A stretch of 63,097 nucleotides of DNA from JACQXM01 sp964569425 (GTDB taxonomy: Bacteria; Planctomycetota; Phycisphaerae; UBA1845), in assembly GCA_964569425.1 (NCBI GenBank), contig CAZMVD010000010.1, positions 1-63,097 of the forward strand, read 5' to 3'. Shown one piece after another: positions 36,101 to 44,337 of the stretch. The position numbers and the translations under genes are program-made. The notes beneath the pieces were generated by a model. The model had not been told where the DNA came from. It made no database searches and saw only the letters and a program-made list of their open reading frames with translations. Every line of letters begins with the position of its first letter. Positions within the stretch are counted from its first letter, which is position 1.

Positions 36101-36301
36101 CGCCGGTCCCGCTCCGAGATAGGGCACCGTCACCAGCACATAGTTGATGGCCGTTTCAGGATAAGTCTCTCTTTGCAGACCCCAGGCGGCCATGCCTCCG
36201 CCGACCAGCATGGTGACGGCCAGCAGGTTGGCGAAAACCGGGTTGCGCACAAAGGCCGCAAGGACGCCACGACGGCTTGATTCAAGCAGGGACGGCTTCA
36301 C
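33092..36301 (-). CDS. RND-family efflux pump inner-membrane transporter (AcrB/MexB-like)
   Basis: 1069 aa, the usual length for hydrophobe/amphiphile RND pumps. It starts with a cytoplasmic lead and first helix (NPVFANLLAVTMLVGGGMAAWGL), then the porter domain with YPETAINYVLVTVPYLGAGPADVEEGV. The proton-relay helix is GMLIATGIIVDDAIVIAESVREKV, with the DD pair. A repeat in the second half has GMVGLAGITVNDAVVLIDRINLNLGRG. The periplasmic adaptor normally needed is not in the same unit, where PlsC and a glycosyltransferase lie upstream and TolC downstream. Confidence 0.92.
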   Translation of the reverse strand: MKPSLLESSRRGVLAAFVRNPVFANLLAVTMLVGGGMAAWGLQRETYPETAINYVLVTVPYLGAGPADVEEGVCLKIEQAIEGIPGVWEISSLSEENVCNLGAAFDTAITSATEVLRQIQGRVDAISTFPEATEKPIVVEVLARFSVISIGVHGNAPETSIRRFAEQIKSELIATPGISQVTLAGVREYEISVQLRKETLDQYGLTLQQVMDMVAANSLNVPAGTVRAQNEEITIRTRGQRYTKSEFEDLVVIAHPDGTAVRLGQIAQIRDTLDDEPLFGRVDGEPGATVVVWKTPKEDISEVARLVREYVNQVSMPEGIRLTVLADKSRDVDQRMTMILSNAFWGLILVVVSLLLFIDVRSAIAVALGIPVSYAGALMILHQTGGTINLISLLGMLIATGIIVDDAIVIAESVREKVREGLPLKDASVAGTQVVFLPVALASLTTMVAFVPLMFVVGVMGKLIFVLPVIVIACIAASTVEAFLILPGHLWEWGTENEQKVAGWRKRIRAIIDARIDRFIEGPYARFLRVMLQWRVVLFGTAVTAVLLCVGVVIGGRTPFVLFPKVDVNTLRARVRFPEGTPFESTALAALKFEEAARALNRDEQLVPHSPGSLVRHVSAVVGEWPDIVPKRSSALAEVTIELMPAEERRIDAADIIERWRDLVGGIPGADLIAITREELGPTEKPLEIRLLGDDLEDLRRAADELQAKLGEFAGVFDIDDDLIPGKRELQIALRPEAATLGLTVVDLAAQLRQGLYGGEAVRLQRGRDEVKVMVRYVDEDRRTLAVLDDLRIRTRQGAAVPFHEVAETRLVRGYSGIWRQDGKRRVRVQADVDERHANAEQIVQSLEASFLPELAQRYEGLSIVLDGQRARIRESLTSLFSGTIIALVVMYTLLALPLKSYVQPMIIMVAIPFGLVGAVVGHAVMGYELSLMSVFGMVGLAGITVNDAVVLIDRINLNLGRGLNVFDAVWRSGQARFRAVILTSLTTIAGLAPLLFERSSQAQSLIPLTISLAFGLLFSTVLTLLIVPAMFLLVNDLKRLAHWLRHGGLYPHPEQVEGAALAQFAAAE

Positions 36302-36388
36302 GGGCTGTTGGTTCTCTCCATGGGAATCACCAGGGCAGTGGTTCGGGCAGGGCCGCGCTCGTTGGCGCGATCGCTCAATCTCTGTTGC

Positions 36389-37066
36389 CTAACTGAGCCA
36401 AAACTTGTTCATTCGAATATCCTCTACCAGCGCGATCATCCGTTCGCGCAACCCGTTCAGGAGGGCAATGTCCTTCCGTGCATCGGAACCCGGCGGAAGC
36501 TCGGGGTAGAACGGTTTACCTATGTTAATGCAGTAAGTGCCGCGTGTCACCTTGACCGAGCGGTACACGCGGTTTCCGATGGTTACCGCGTGCCGGGGGT
36601 TCTCCTTCATCGCCCGCTTGGGCGCCAGACCGACCATGGGAATGATCGGGGCCGGGTGCCGCCGGAAAATCCGCGCAATGCCCGGTTGAAAGCGTCCCAT
36701 CTGAAGCGGTTCGTTCAAATCCCCCTCAGGGGCGATCATCACCGCTTCCCCGCGTTCCAGAAAGACCGCCGCCTGGCGGACCACATCGCCATGGTGATCG
36801 GGCATCGCGTTGACCTGTTCCATGGCGTTCAGCATCCGCGCCACCAGCGCTGACCGAAACCCCGGACCGAGCACGAAATGTACCGGTTCCGGAAGCACGG
36901 GCATCACGTAAAAAGAATCCCACGTCGTGAAGTGATTGCCCGCGTAGATCTTCGCCCCCTTGGGAATGTGCTCCCGACCCCACACGTGAAAATCGAGAAA
37001 ACAGCGCTGGTACGCACGAATTGAAAGCGACAGCGCCTGGTACACCATCCGGGCCGGCCCATTCAC
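36389..37066 (-). CDS. 1-acyl-sn-glycerol-3-phosphate acyltransferase (PlsC-like)
   Basis: 225 aa. The acyltransferase motif I H-x4-D is in YAGNHFTTWDSFYVMP. Motif III reads VMIAPEGDLNEP, with EGD instead of the common EGT. AMPDHHGDVVRQAAVFLERGEA and APIIPMVGLAP follow the family order. It transfers an acyl chain from acyl-CoA or acyl-ACP to a lipid acceptor at the inner membrane. It follows the glycosyltransferase gene by 13 nt, so glycolipid acylation is an alternative to bulk phospholipid synthesis. Confidence 0.85.
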   Translation of the reverse strand: MNGPARMVYQALSLSIRAYQRCFLDFHVWGREHIPKGAKIYAGNHFTTWDSFYVMPVLPEPVHFVLGPGFRSALVARMLNAMEQVNAMPDHHGDVVRQAAVFLERGEAVMIAPEGDLNEPLQMGRFQPGIARIFRRHPAPIIPMVGLAPKRAMKENPRHAVTIGNRVYRSVKVTRGTYCINIGKPFYPELPPGSDARKDIALLNGLRERMIALVEDIRMNKFWLS

Positions 37067-37079
37067 GCGCGCCGCTCCC

Positions 37080-38441
37080 TCATGATCCGGAATTCACCGA
37101 AACGACTTCCGACGCCAGAGACGCAGCCGTGGCCCGCCTTCCCGCCCGTCGTGCCGTGACCGCTCCCAATACTTCCTCATGCAGGTCGCACACCTGAGGA
37201 AAGATCGCTTCGGCGCTGATCGGGCGCACCAGTTCGCGCACCCGGCGCGATGCCTCCCTGTGCCGCGCCGGATCGCTCACCAGCTGCACGCAGCGGTCAG
37301 CCAGAGTGGCCAACGCCTCAGCCTCTAATACTTCCACGCCCGAACCGTCGGCCAGTGTGCTGACAAACCCCGGAGAACGGAGCACGATCGCCGGCAGTCC
37401 ACAAGCCAGCGCTTCCACCAACGAAAGACCGAAGGTCTCGCTCACCGAAAGCTGCACCAAAAGGTCCGCCTGTTGATACGCCTCCAGCAACTCCGCGCCG
37501 CGCAGAAATCCGGTCACTCGAACCCCCCAGCGCCGCCGCAACTCGGCCGCATAGGGACCGTCGCCGACGAACACCAGGTCGATTCGTTCATCGTGGGCCA
37601 GCAGTTCACAAACCAGGTCGAGATTCTTCTCGCGCGCCACACGACCCACGACCACCGCAAGCACCCGATCCCCCCGTCGGTAACGGTCGCGGAAGCGCCC
37701 TTCCCGCGTGGCCGCCGGACGCAAACGATTCTCGTCCACCGGATTGGGGATCACCCGTATCGGCCCCCGATACGAGTTCTTGACCGTCGATAGGGACGTG
37801 GCGCTGGGGACGTACATGGCGTCGCACCGCGCGTAGGCCAGATGCTCAAACGTCAGGGCGATTCGCTCCACGAACCACCGGCCCACTGCGCCCCCCAGGC
37901 TCTGGCCGTAAACCCGTCCATAATGTTGCAAGTCTGTGTGGTAACACGCCACCAGCGGCAGGCCGAGCCGCCGCGCCACTTTGCCTCCGCTGACCCCCAT
38001 CGCCCCGGCCGTAGCCAAATGCACCACCTTGCGCCCGGGCAGGCGCTCGACGATGCGCCGCAGGTTCGCCATGGAGAAGTACCCCATCACCAGATCGCGA
38101 TAAAAGGGATTGCGAAACTGAATGCTCCCTTTCACCGCCACCACCTCACAGGGTCGCTCCGCAGACTCGGCCAGTGGATGCCACGGGCAGATGATGGTCG
38201 CGTGCACCTCCGAGCGTCCGCGGCACCAATCGAGCAGAGTCCGGTAGTAACTGCTGATACCATTGGTCTCGAAAAAAGTGTCGGTGAAGATCACCAGGTG
38301 GAGCACCTGTTCGTTCAAATGGCCGGCGCCGGCGAAGTCGCTAGCCGTCGTGTTGCCGGGCGACCAGCTGGCCATTGAGGAAGGTGGAACGGCAGGCCCC
38401 CCGGCAACGGACGATAATGATGGGAAGTCTGCGATAGTCAT
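37080..38441 (-). CDS. Family 4 glycosyltransferase (MgtA/PimB-like)
   Basis: 453 aa from the ATG at 38441; an upstream ATG at 38486 also fits. The N-terminal GT-B domain is LHLVIFTDTFFETNGISSYYRTLLDW and KVVHLATAGAMGVSGGKVARRLGLPLVACYHTDL (in parts). The C-terminal domain is VLAVVVGRVAREKNLDLVCELL, LVFVGDGPYAAELRR and LSVSETFGLSLVEALACGLPAIV (E-x7-E). This subgroup transfers sugars to diacylglycerol, polyisoprenol or inositol lipids. It is followed by PlsC on the same strand, suggesting glycolipid synthesis. Confidence 0.88.
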   Translation of the reverse strand: MTIADFPSLSSVAGGPAVPPSSMASWSPGNTTASDFAGAGHLNEQVLHLVIFTDTFFETNGISSYYRTLLDWCRGRSEVHATIICPWHPLAESAERPCEVVAVKGSIQFRNPFYRDLVMGYFSMANLRRIVERLPGRKVVHLATAGAMGVSGGKVARRLGLPLVACYHTDLQHYGRVYGQSLGGAVGRWFVERIALTFEHLAYARCDAMYVPSATSLSTVKNSYRGPIRVIPNPVDENRLRPAATREGRFRDRYRRGDRVLAVVVGRVAREKNLDLVCELLAHDERIDLVFVGDGPYAAELRRRWGVRVTGFLRGAELLEAYQQADLLVQLSVSETFGLSLVEALACGLPAIVLRSPGFVSTLADGSGVEVLEAEALATLADRCVQLVSDPARHREASRRVRELVRPISAEAIFPQVCDLHEEVLGAVTARRAGRRATAASLASEVVSVNSGS

Positions 38442-38690
38442 TGCATGGTTCGTTTGGTGCGGCATTGATCCTGGGCCGCACAGCATGGAGCGATCATTCG
38501 TTCGTCCATGGCACCGCCGGTTCCGGGGGAGTGACGATCGTCGTCATTTCGCATTCCAACCGCAATCGGCGGCTTCCCAGGCCACTCCATAACGCGACAT
38601 TCTACCCCGCCGCCCGCAGTGGTCGACAAAACGGAGCGGCGTTCGGCACCTTCGTCGGCGGCGCCTCGCACGTCGAAAGGGGATAGCGCC

Positions 38691-38912
38691 CTATCCCCAC
38701 CCATTCATTTCCCGTTCCGACAGCTCCAACGCCGCCTGCCAATAGCGTCGACAGTAGCTGCGCGAGAACGACGCCGTTCCCGCTTCGACCGTGGGAATCC
38801 GCGGCACCCGTTGCGGAAACGTAATCCCGTAGAGCAAGGCCACCTCCGTCTCGTGAATCAGCCGCTTACGCATCGCTTCATAAGACTCGGTTCTCTGGCG
38901 CCGGCGAATCAT
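38691..38912 (-). CDS. Small hypothetical protein
   Basis: 73 aa, beginning 2 nt after the stop of the membrane protein gene (38915) in the same direction. The sequence is basic and aromatic (RTESYEAMRKRLIHETEVAL, SRSYCRRYWQAALELSERE), with no membrane segment. Tight spacing supports a real gene of the dapA operon. No family recognised. Confidence 0.5.
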   Translation of the reverse strand: MIRRRQRTESYEAMRKRLIHETEVALLYGITFPQRVPRIPTVEAGTASFSRSYCRRYWQAALELSEREMNGWG

Positions 38913-38914
38913 GA

Positions 38915-39925
38915 TCAAACGGTTCGCGAGGACCCTCTTTCGGTTTCTCGCCGGCCCTTCGTCTGCTCCGGAACCGGTGGAAGGATGTACCACTGCATGG
39001 CGAGCGCCGATGCCGCGCCCACCGCCATGTACTGAATCGGAAGAATGCGCAGAAACGCACCAGGCGGCGTTAACGCGGCGTCGTTCAACAACAGCAATCG
39101 TCCCCAGCTCCACAGCAAACCGAGCAGCGCTGCCATCAGCACGCCCACCAGCGTCCAGAAGGACGAGCGAACCGCCGCATAGCGATGCGCGACCAGGGCC
39201 CCAAGGCAAGTAGCGGCCGACAGCACAAAACATGCCTGCCCGTGCTCCACCCCGCGGTTCGACACGCCGCTCGAAAGCGCCGCCAGCGCGATCAACGCCG
39301 CGCCGGTATACACGATCAGGTGACGAACCCCGGCGCGGAATTCCGTGCCCGCCGTCGCCGGCTCTCCCGCCAGGCGCGAACCCAGCCGAGGCACGTCCGC
39401 CGCGCTCGGCAGCCACTCGGGCAGATCACTCTCGCCGGTACGCGGCGCAAGACCCAGAAGATTGCGCAGCCAACGCATGGTAAGGGCGGAAACCAGCAGC
39501 GTGGCGAACAGCACCACAAACCACGCCACCGTCTCAACCATCAGCCAGAACGGCAGGATCTCCGTGCCGCCCGACGCGGACCCTCGATACGTCAGAAGGT
39601 GTTGGGCCGTTCCGCCGCGCAGCGATACCGCCAAGAAGCCCAACGCCGCCGTGAACGTCCCCACATCCGTCACCCACCGCCCGGCCAGGGCCGTCGCCAG
39701 AGCGGCGGTGCCGCACGCCAGAAGTAGACTCAGGAGGAACATCTCGACGGCCGGACGGCGCGCCAGCAGGCTGACCGCGCCCAGCGGATCATCCGGCGCC
39801 ATCGCCATCCATCCAACGCTCAAGAACACCGCCCCCGCCATCAACCAGGAAAGGAGCACGGCGCTTTTGGCCAAAGTACCGAGTTGAGGACGATCGGCCA
39901 TGACGCTGTCCGGCGATTTCATCAT
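38915..39925 (-). CDS. Polytopic membrane protein, unknown function
   Basis: 336 aa from the ATG at 39925 overlapping the dapA stop by 4 nt. About eight hydrophobic segments are visible: SAVLLSWLMAGAVFLSVGWM, EMFLLSLLLACGTAALATAL, GTFTAALGFLAVSL, FWLMVETVAWFVVLFATLLVSAL, LIVYTGAALIALAAL, ACFVLSAATCLGALVAHR, FWTLVGVLMAALLGLLWSW and YMAVGAASALAMQW. No transporter signature is seen. Not recognised. Confidence 0.7.
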   Translation of the reverse strand: MMKSPDSVMADRPQLGTLAKSAVLLSWLMAGAVFLSVGWMAMAPDDPLGAVSLLARRPAVEMFLLSLLLACGTAALATALAGRWVTDVGTFTAALGFLAVSLRGGTAQHLLTYRGSASGGTEILPFWLMVETVAWFVVLFATLLVSALTMRWLRNLLGLAPRTGESDLPEWLPSAADVPRLGSRLAGEPATAGTEFRAGVRHLIVYTGAALIALAALSSGVSNRGVEHGQACFVLSAATCLGALVAHRYAAVRSSFWTLVGVLMAALLGLLWSWGRLLLLNDAALTPPGAFLRILPIQYMAVGAASALAMQWYILPPVPEQTKGRRETERGSSRTV

Positions 39926-40839
39926 GCCATCACAGATTCTAAGACGTCGGACTCCTGCACGAGTCGCTCGACCCCCGCGCGCGCGCCGGAATCGACCGCG
40001 CACAGCGGGAGCCGAAACTCCTCATCCAGCAGGCCCGCGATGGCCATCGCGGTCTTGATGGGAACCGGATTGGGTCCATAGCGCGCCAACCCCACCGCCA
40101 GATCATGCACCTGCCGGTGAAAGCGCCGCGCCACCCCGTGCTCGCCCGCCTGCGCAGCGCGCACCAGCGACTTCATCAATGGAGGACAGAGGTTGGACAG
40201 CACGCTGATGACCCCCGTGGCCCCGAGGGCGATCAACGGCCACGTCATCTGATCGTCACCGCTCAGCACGCGAATGCTGCAGCGTGAAAGCAGCTCGGTG
40301 ACGCCATCCACCGTGCCCGTGGCGTGCTTGATCGCCTGAACATGGGGGAAGTTCTCGTGCAATCGCACGACCACGTCGTTGCCCAGCGACACGCCGGTCC
40401 GAAAGGGTACGTTGTAGAGAACAATGGGCAGGTCAACCGCGTCTGCCACGGCCGCGAAATGGCGAAACAATCCTTCCGGCGACGGGCGATTGTAATAGGG
40501 CGTGACCACCAAAGCCGCCGCCGCCCCTGCGGATTTGGCATGACGCGTGCGGCGAATCGTTTCGGCCGTGCAGTTGGTTCCCGTTCCGGCCATCACCGGC
40601 GTGCGCCCGGCGCTGCGCGCGATCACCGCATCAATCACGCGCTCATGTTCATCGAGCGAAAGGGTCGGCGACTCACCCGTCGTGCCGCAGGGCACCAACC
40701 AGTCGATTTTCGCTTCGATCTGCCGATCAACCAGCGAATCGAGCCGCGACCAGTCCACCTCCCCTCCGTGAAACGGCGTGACCAGTGCCGTCATTGCTCC
40801 CTGGAGTGGCGGATTTCTCTCCTGGCGTGCGTTCATCAT
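39922..40839 (-). CDS. dapA: 4-hydroxy-tetrahydrodipicolinate synthase
   Basis: 305 aa from the ATG at 40839, which follows AGGGAGGGC; the frame is open to 40926 without domain content. Class I aldolase of lysine/diaminopimelate synthesis, condensing pyruvate with aspartate semialdehyde. Visible: MTALVTPF at the start, the GTTGESPTLSLDEHERVI signature, TPYYNRPSPEGLFRHF with the proton-relay Tyr, LYNVPFRTG, and the Schiff-base Lys in VQAIKHATG. Homologous lyases (N-acetylneuraminate lyase, KDG aldolase) are possible, but the motifs fit DapA best. Confidence 0.88.
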   Translation of the reverse strand: MMNARQERNPPLQGAMTALVTPFHGGEVDWSRLDSLVDRQIEAKIDWLVPCGTTGESPTLSLDEHERVIDAVIARSAGRTPVMAGTGTNCTAETIRRTRHAKSAGAAAALVVTPYYNRPSPEGLFRHFAAVADAVDLPIVLYNVPFRTGVSLGNDVVVRLHENFPHVQAIKHATGTVDGVTELLSRCSIRVLSGDDQMTWPLIALGATGVISVLSNLCPPLMKSLVRAAQAGEHGVARRFHRQVHDLAVGLARYGPNPVPIKTAMAIAGLLDEEFRLPLCAVDSGARAGVERLVQESDVLESVMA

Positions 40840-41034
40840 GATGCCCTCCCTGGTATCGAGAACCGTTCCGTTCGCCCCTCGCCGCGGAGGGGAAGCCCAT
40901 CTGGCCCCAGCCGCCGGTGCGCACACTGTTCCCGGCCGGTCGCCTCCGGTTCCATACTACCGGAGTTTCACGCCTGCGAAAGAGCCTGTTCGATTGGCTC
41001 GGTGACCGTGCATTACATGGAGAGAGCCGGAATG

Positions 41035-41074
41035 AACGAGGACCCGCGTGTCTTTCGACTCGTGGGTCCTCGTT
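41035..41074 (-). terminator. Strong hairpin downstream of aceA
   Basis: A perfect 11-bp inverted repeat, 41035-41045 and 41064-41074, with an 18-nt loop. On the minus strand the loop itself contains GTC-GAAA-GAC, a GNRA-capped mini-stem. It lies 51 nt past the aceA stop. There is no U-run after it, so it may be a 3' stability element or a terminator of another kind. Confidence 0.5.
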
Positions 41075-41125
41075 GCTATGGGGAGGGACACTGCGTCACG
41101 CGCCTCCGAAACGCCGCCAGACGGT

Positions 41126-42430
41126 CTAGCCGTGTTTCGGATCAACGACCGTGAACTGTTCCTCTTCAGTCGATCCGTTGAGCGCCGTGGTTTCGGCGCT
41201 AGCGGTAACGACGGTGGCGATCTTGTCAAAGTATGCTGTGCCCGCGAATTTCTGGTGGGTCACGGCCAGGTACCCGCTTTCCGCCTCGCAGTCGAATTCG
41301 CGCGTTTGCAGCCGCGCGTAGGCCGACATGCCCTCCGTGCGGTAGTCGCGCGCCAGTTCGAACATGCTCAGGTTGAGGGCGTGAAAACCGGCCAGTGTCA
41401 CGAATTGGAACTTATAGCCCATCGCCCCCAGCTCTCGCTGAAACCGCGCAATCGTGTCGTCGTCGAGCCGCCGGCGCCAGTTGAACGACGGCGAACAGTT
41501 GTAGGCCAGCAACTTGCCGGGGTACTCCGCATGAATCGCCTCGGCGAAGGTGCGGGCCTCGTCCAGATCCGGGTGCGCGGTCTCGCACCACAGCACGTCC
41601 GCATACGGGGCGTACGCCAGCCCGCGCGCGATCGCGCAATCCAGCCCGCCGCGAATGCGGAAGAACCCCTCGGACGTTCGCTCCCCGGTGAGGAACGGCC
41701 GATCTCGTTCATCCCAGTCGGTGGTCAGCAGATGGGCGCCGTTCGCGTCGGTGCGCGCAATGAGCACCGTGGGAACGCCCAGCACGTCGGCGGCCAGCCG
41801 CGCGGCAACGAGCTTCTCGATGGCGTGGCCGGTGTGCACCAGCACCTTGCCGCCCATGTGTCCGCATTTCTTGGCGGAGGAAAGTTGATCTTCGAAGTGC
41901 ACCCCCGCAGCCCCCGCCTCGATCATCTCGCGCATCAGTTCATAAGCATTGAGGTTGCCGCCGAAGCCCGCCTCCGCATCGGCCACGATGGGCGCATACC
42001 AATAGGTGCCGTTCTCTCCGCACGAGGATTGAATCTGATCCGCTCGTTGCAGGGCATTGTTCAATCGCCGAACCAGCAACGGAACGCTGTTGGCGGGATA
42101 CAGGCTCATGTCGGGATAAGTGTGTCCCGCAAGATTGGCGTCCGCCGCGACCTGCCAGCCGCTCATGTAAATGGCCTTGAGACCGGCGTGAATCTGCTGA
42201 ACCGCCTGGTGGCCGGTCATCGCGCCCAGCGCGGCAATGTAACCGTCGTTGTGGAGCAGCTTCCACAGCCGCTCCGCGCCCAGTCGCGCCAGGGTGTATT
42301 CGATCTTGATGGTCCCGCGCAGCGCCAGAACATCTTTCGGTGCGTACGGTCGGGTAATGCCGCGCCACCGTTCATGCGTCATCCACTCAGCCAGCAGCGC
42401 TGTCGATTCCTTGCTTGAGTCAATTCCCAT
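41126..42430 (-). CDS. aceA: Isocitrate lyase
   Basis: 434 aa from the ATG at 42430 (GGAAGGGGGAAGG precedes it). Cleaves isocitrate to glyoxylate and succinate. Visible: MSGWQVAADANLAGHTYPD, YWYAPIVADAEAGFGG, the catalytic signature KKCGHMGGKVLV, and LAYNCSPSFNWRR near the C-terminal part. Length fits the classical tetrameric enzyme. The malate synthase gene ends 38 nt upstream in the same direction, making a glyoxylate-bypass operon that permits growth on acetate or fatty acids. Confidence 0.95.
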   Translation of the reverse strand: MGIDSSKESTALLAEWMTHERWRGITRPYAPKDVLALRGTIKIEYTLARLGAERLWKLLHNDGYIAALGAMTGHQAVQQIHAGLKAIYMSGWQVAADANLAGHTYPDMSLYPANSVPLLVRRLNNALQRADQIQSSCGENGTYWYAPIVADAEAGFGGNLNAYELMREMIEAGAAGVHFEDQLSSAKKCGHMGGKVLVHTGHAIEKLVAARLAADVLGVPTVLIARTDANGAHLLTTDWDERDRPFLTGERTSEGFFRIRGGLDCAIARGLAYAPYADVLWCETAHPDLDEARTFAEAIHAEYPGKLLAYNCSPSFNWRRRLDDDTIARFQRELGAMGYKFQFVTLAGFHALNLSMFELARDYRTEGMSAYARLQTREFDCEAESGYLAVTHQKFAGTAYFDKIATVVTASAETTALNGSTEEEQFTVVDPKHG

Positions 42431-42468
42431 GTGCCTTCCCCCTTCCTCTTGAGAACCCATCCCTCCCC

Positions 42469-44085
42469 TTACGCCACATACTCATAGGCCGGCAAAGTGA
42501 GAAACTCCACCAGTTCCTCCGCCGTCGAAATCCTTTCAAACAACGCCGCCGCGTCCGCAAATCGTCCGGTTGACGCGGTCTGCGGGCCGTGCTGCGTCCG
42601 CAATGCCGCCATTTCGTCTTTCAAAAGGTGGTCGAACCACGCCGGTGTCACGCGCCGTCCGTCGTCCAGCCGACTTTCGTGATGCAGCCACTGCCAGACC
42701 TGGGCGCGGGAAATCTCCGCCGTCGCCGCGTCTTCCATCAGCCCATACAGCGGCACGCACCCTTCGCCCCGCAGCCACGCCTCGAGGTACTGCACGCCCA
42801 CCCGGATATTGGTCCGCAAACCCACTTCGGTGATGGCACCGTCCGGCACCCGCAGCAGGTCTGTTGCGGAAACGTGGACGTCATTGCGCAGTTGATCGAT
42901 CTGATTCGCTCCTGGCATCAGCGCGTCGAATTCCTCCCGCGCCGCAGATACCAATCCGGGATGCGCCACCCATGTGCCGTCATGCCCCTCTTGCACTTCC
43001 CGTCGCTTGTCCGCACGCACCGTCTCCATCGCCCGCTCATGGGCCGCTCGATCGTGGCGGTTCGGGATTTGCGCAGCCATGCCGCCCATGGCGTGCGCCC
43101 CGCGGCGGTGGCACGCGCGAATGACCTCCAGGGAATAGTTGCGCATCATGGGCACGGTCATGGTCACGGCGGCGCGGTCCGGAAGGACAAAATCGGGGTG
43201 ACGGCGGAACTTCTTGATGAAACTGAAGATGTAGTCCCAGCGCCCACAGTTGAGGCCCGCCGAATGGTCGCGCAGCTCGTATAGGATTTCCTCGGTCTCA
43301 AACGCCGCAAGAATCGTCTCAATGAGCACCGTGGCACGAATGGTGCCGCGGGGAATGCCCATCAAATCCTGCGCCAGCAGAAACACGTCATTCCACAGAC
43401 GTGCCTCCCGGTGGCTCTCCAGCTTGGGCAAATAGAAGTACGGGCCGCTGCCGCGTTCGATGAGCGCGCGGGCGTTGTGGTAGAAGTACAGGCCGAAGTC
43501 GAAAAGCGCAGCGCAAGCCGGCGCACCATCGACCAGAAAGTGTTTTTCCCGCAGGTGCCAGCCGCGCGGCCGCACCATCAGGACGGCAGGCTGGTCGGTC
43601 AATCGATACGCCCGCCCGTCCGGCGCATCGTACGCAATGGTTCGCCTCACCGCCTGGAAGAGGTTGACCTGCCCGCGCACCACGTTGTCCCAGGTCGGCG
43701 CACAGGCGTCCTCGAAGTCGGCCATGAACGCCTGCGCACCGCTGTTGAGCGCGTTGATCACCATCTTGCGCTCCGGCGGACCGGTGATTTCCACCCGGCG
43801 GTCGTTCAGATCGGGCGGAGGTGGAGCGACACGCCATTCGCTCTCACGGATCGCTGAGGACTGACTCAGAAAATCGGGCCGGGCGCCCGCGTCGAGTTCG
43901 CGCTGCCGCTCGGCACGGCACCGCAGCAGGTCCTCACGTTGGGCGCGGAACTCACGATGCAGTCGCGCAACGAAATCAAGGGCCGACCCGCTCAGGATCC
44001 CTTCGGACCCCGCCGGCGCCGCCGCCAGGACCGCACAATCGCCCGATCGTGATGCGCCCGAAACAAGATGCAGTCGCAACGCCAT
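42469..44085 (-). CDS. aceB: Malate synthase A
   Basis: 538 aa, the length of the A isoform. Condenses glyoxylate and acetyl-CoA to malate. Visible: NALNSGAQAFMADFEDACAPTWDN, VRPRGWHLREKHFLVDG, the family signature RDHSAGLNCGRWDYIFS, and near the end VWQWLHHESRLDDGR. First gene of the aceB-aceA pair on the minus strand. The 250 nt upstream to mdnC hold no gene. Confidence 0.95.
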   Translation of the reverse strand: MALRLHLVSGASRSGDCAVLAAAPAGSEGILSGSALDFVARLHREFRAQREDLLRCRAERQRELDAGARPDFLSQSSAIRESEWRVAPPPPDLNDRRVEITGPPERKMVINALNSGAQAFMADFEDACAPTWDNVVRGQVNLFQAVRRTIAYDAPDGRAYRLTDQPAVLMVRPRGWHLREKHFLVDGAPACAALFDFGLYFYHNARALIERGSGPYFYLPKLESHREARLWNDVFLLAQDLMGIPRGTIRATVLIETILAAFETEEILYELRDHSAGLNCGRWDYIFSFIKKFRRHPDFVLPDRAAVTMTVPMMRNYSLEVIRACHRRGAHAMGGMAAQIPNRHDRAAHERAMETVRADKRREVQEGHDGTWVAHPGLVSAAREEFDALMPGANQIDQLRNDVHVSATDLLRVPDGAITEVGLRTNIRVGVQYLEAWLRGEGCVPLYGLMEDAATAEISRAQVWQWLHHESRLDDGRRVTPAWFDHLLKDEMAALRTQHGPQTASTGRFADAAALFERISTAEELVEFLTLPAYEYVA

Positions 44086-44287
44086 CCCCCCCCCCGATGC
44101 AGCGACTCCGGCGCAGGTCTACCTGATAACGCCCGTCAGTCGCTCGCCGGGCTATTCTATTCCGCGCGGATTGGCTCAGACCAGTATTCGTGGGGGCCGA
44201 TCATCGCGGCTTGCATGACCGAACCCGCAAAAGAGGCGTGCACCGTACTCAACCGAGGACCGGGGGCGTTTTATCGGAGTCGTACTC

Positions 44288-44323
44288 AAAAACGTCTGAT
44301 AGCGCGGCGGTAGCCCGACCGCC
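44288..44323 (-). terminator. Possible terminator after mdnC
   Basis: On the minus strand GGCGGT and ACCGCC (44306-44323) pair around a 6-nt loop, starting 14 nt past the mdnC stop. TTTTT follows 13 nt later (44288-44292). The distance to the T-run is longer than usual. Confidence 0.3.
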
Positions 44324-44337
44324 CAAGGTCCCGAAAA

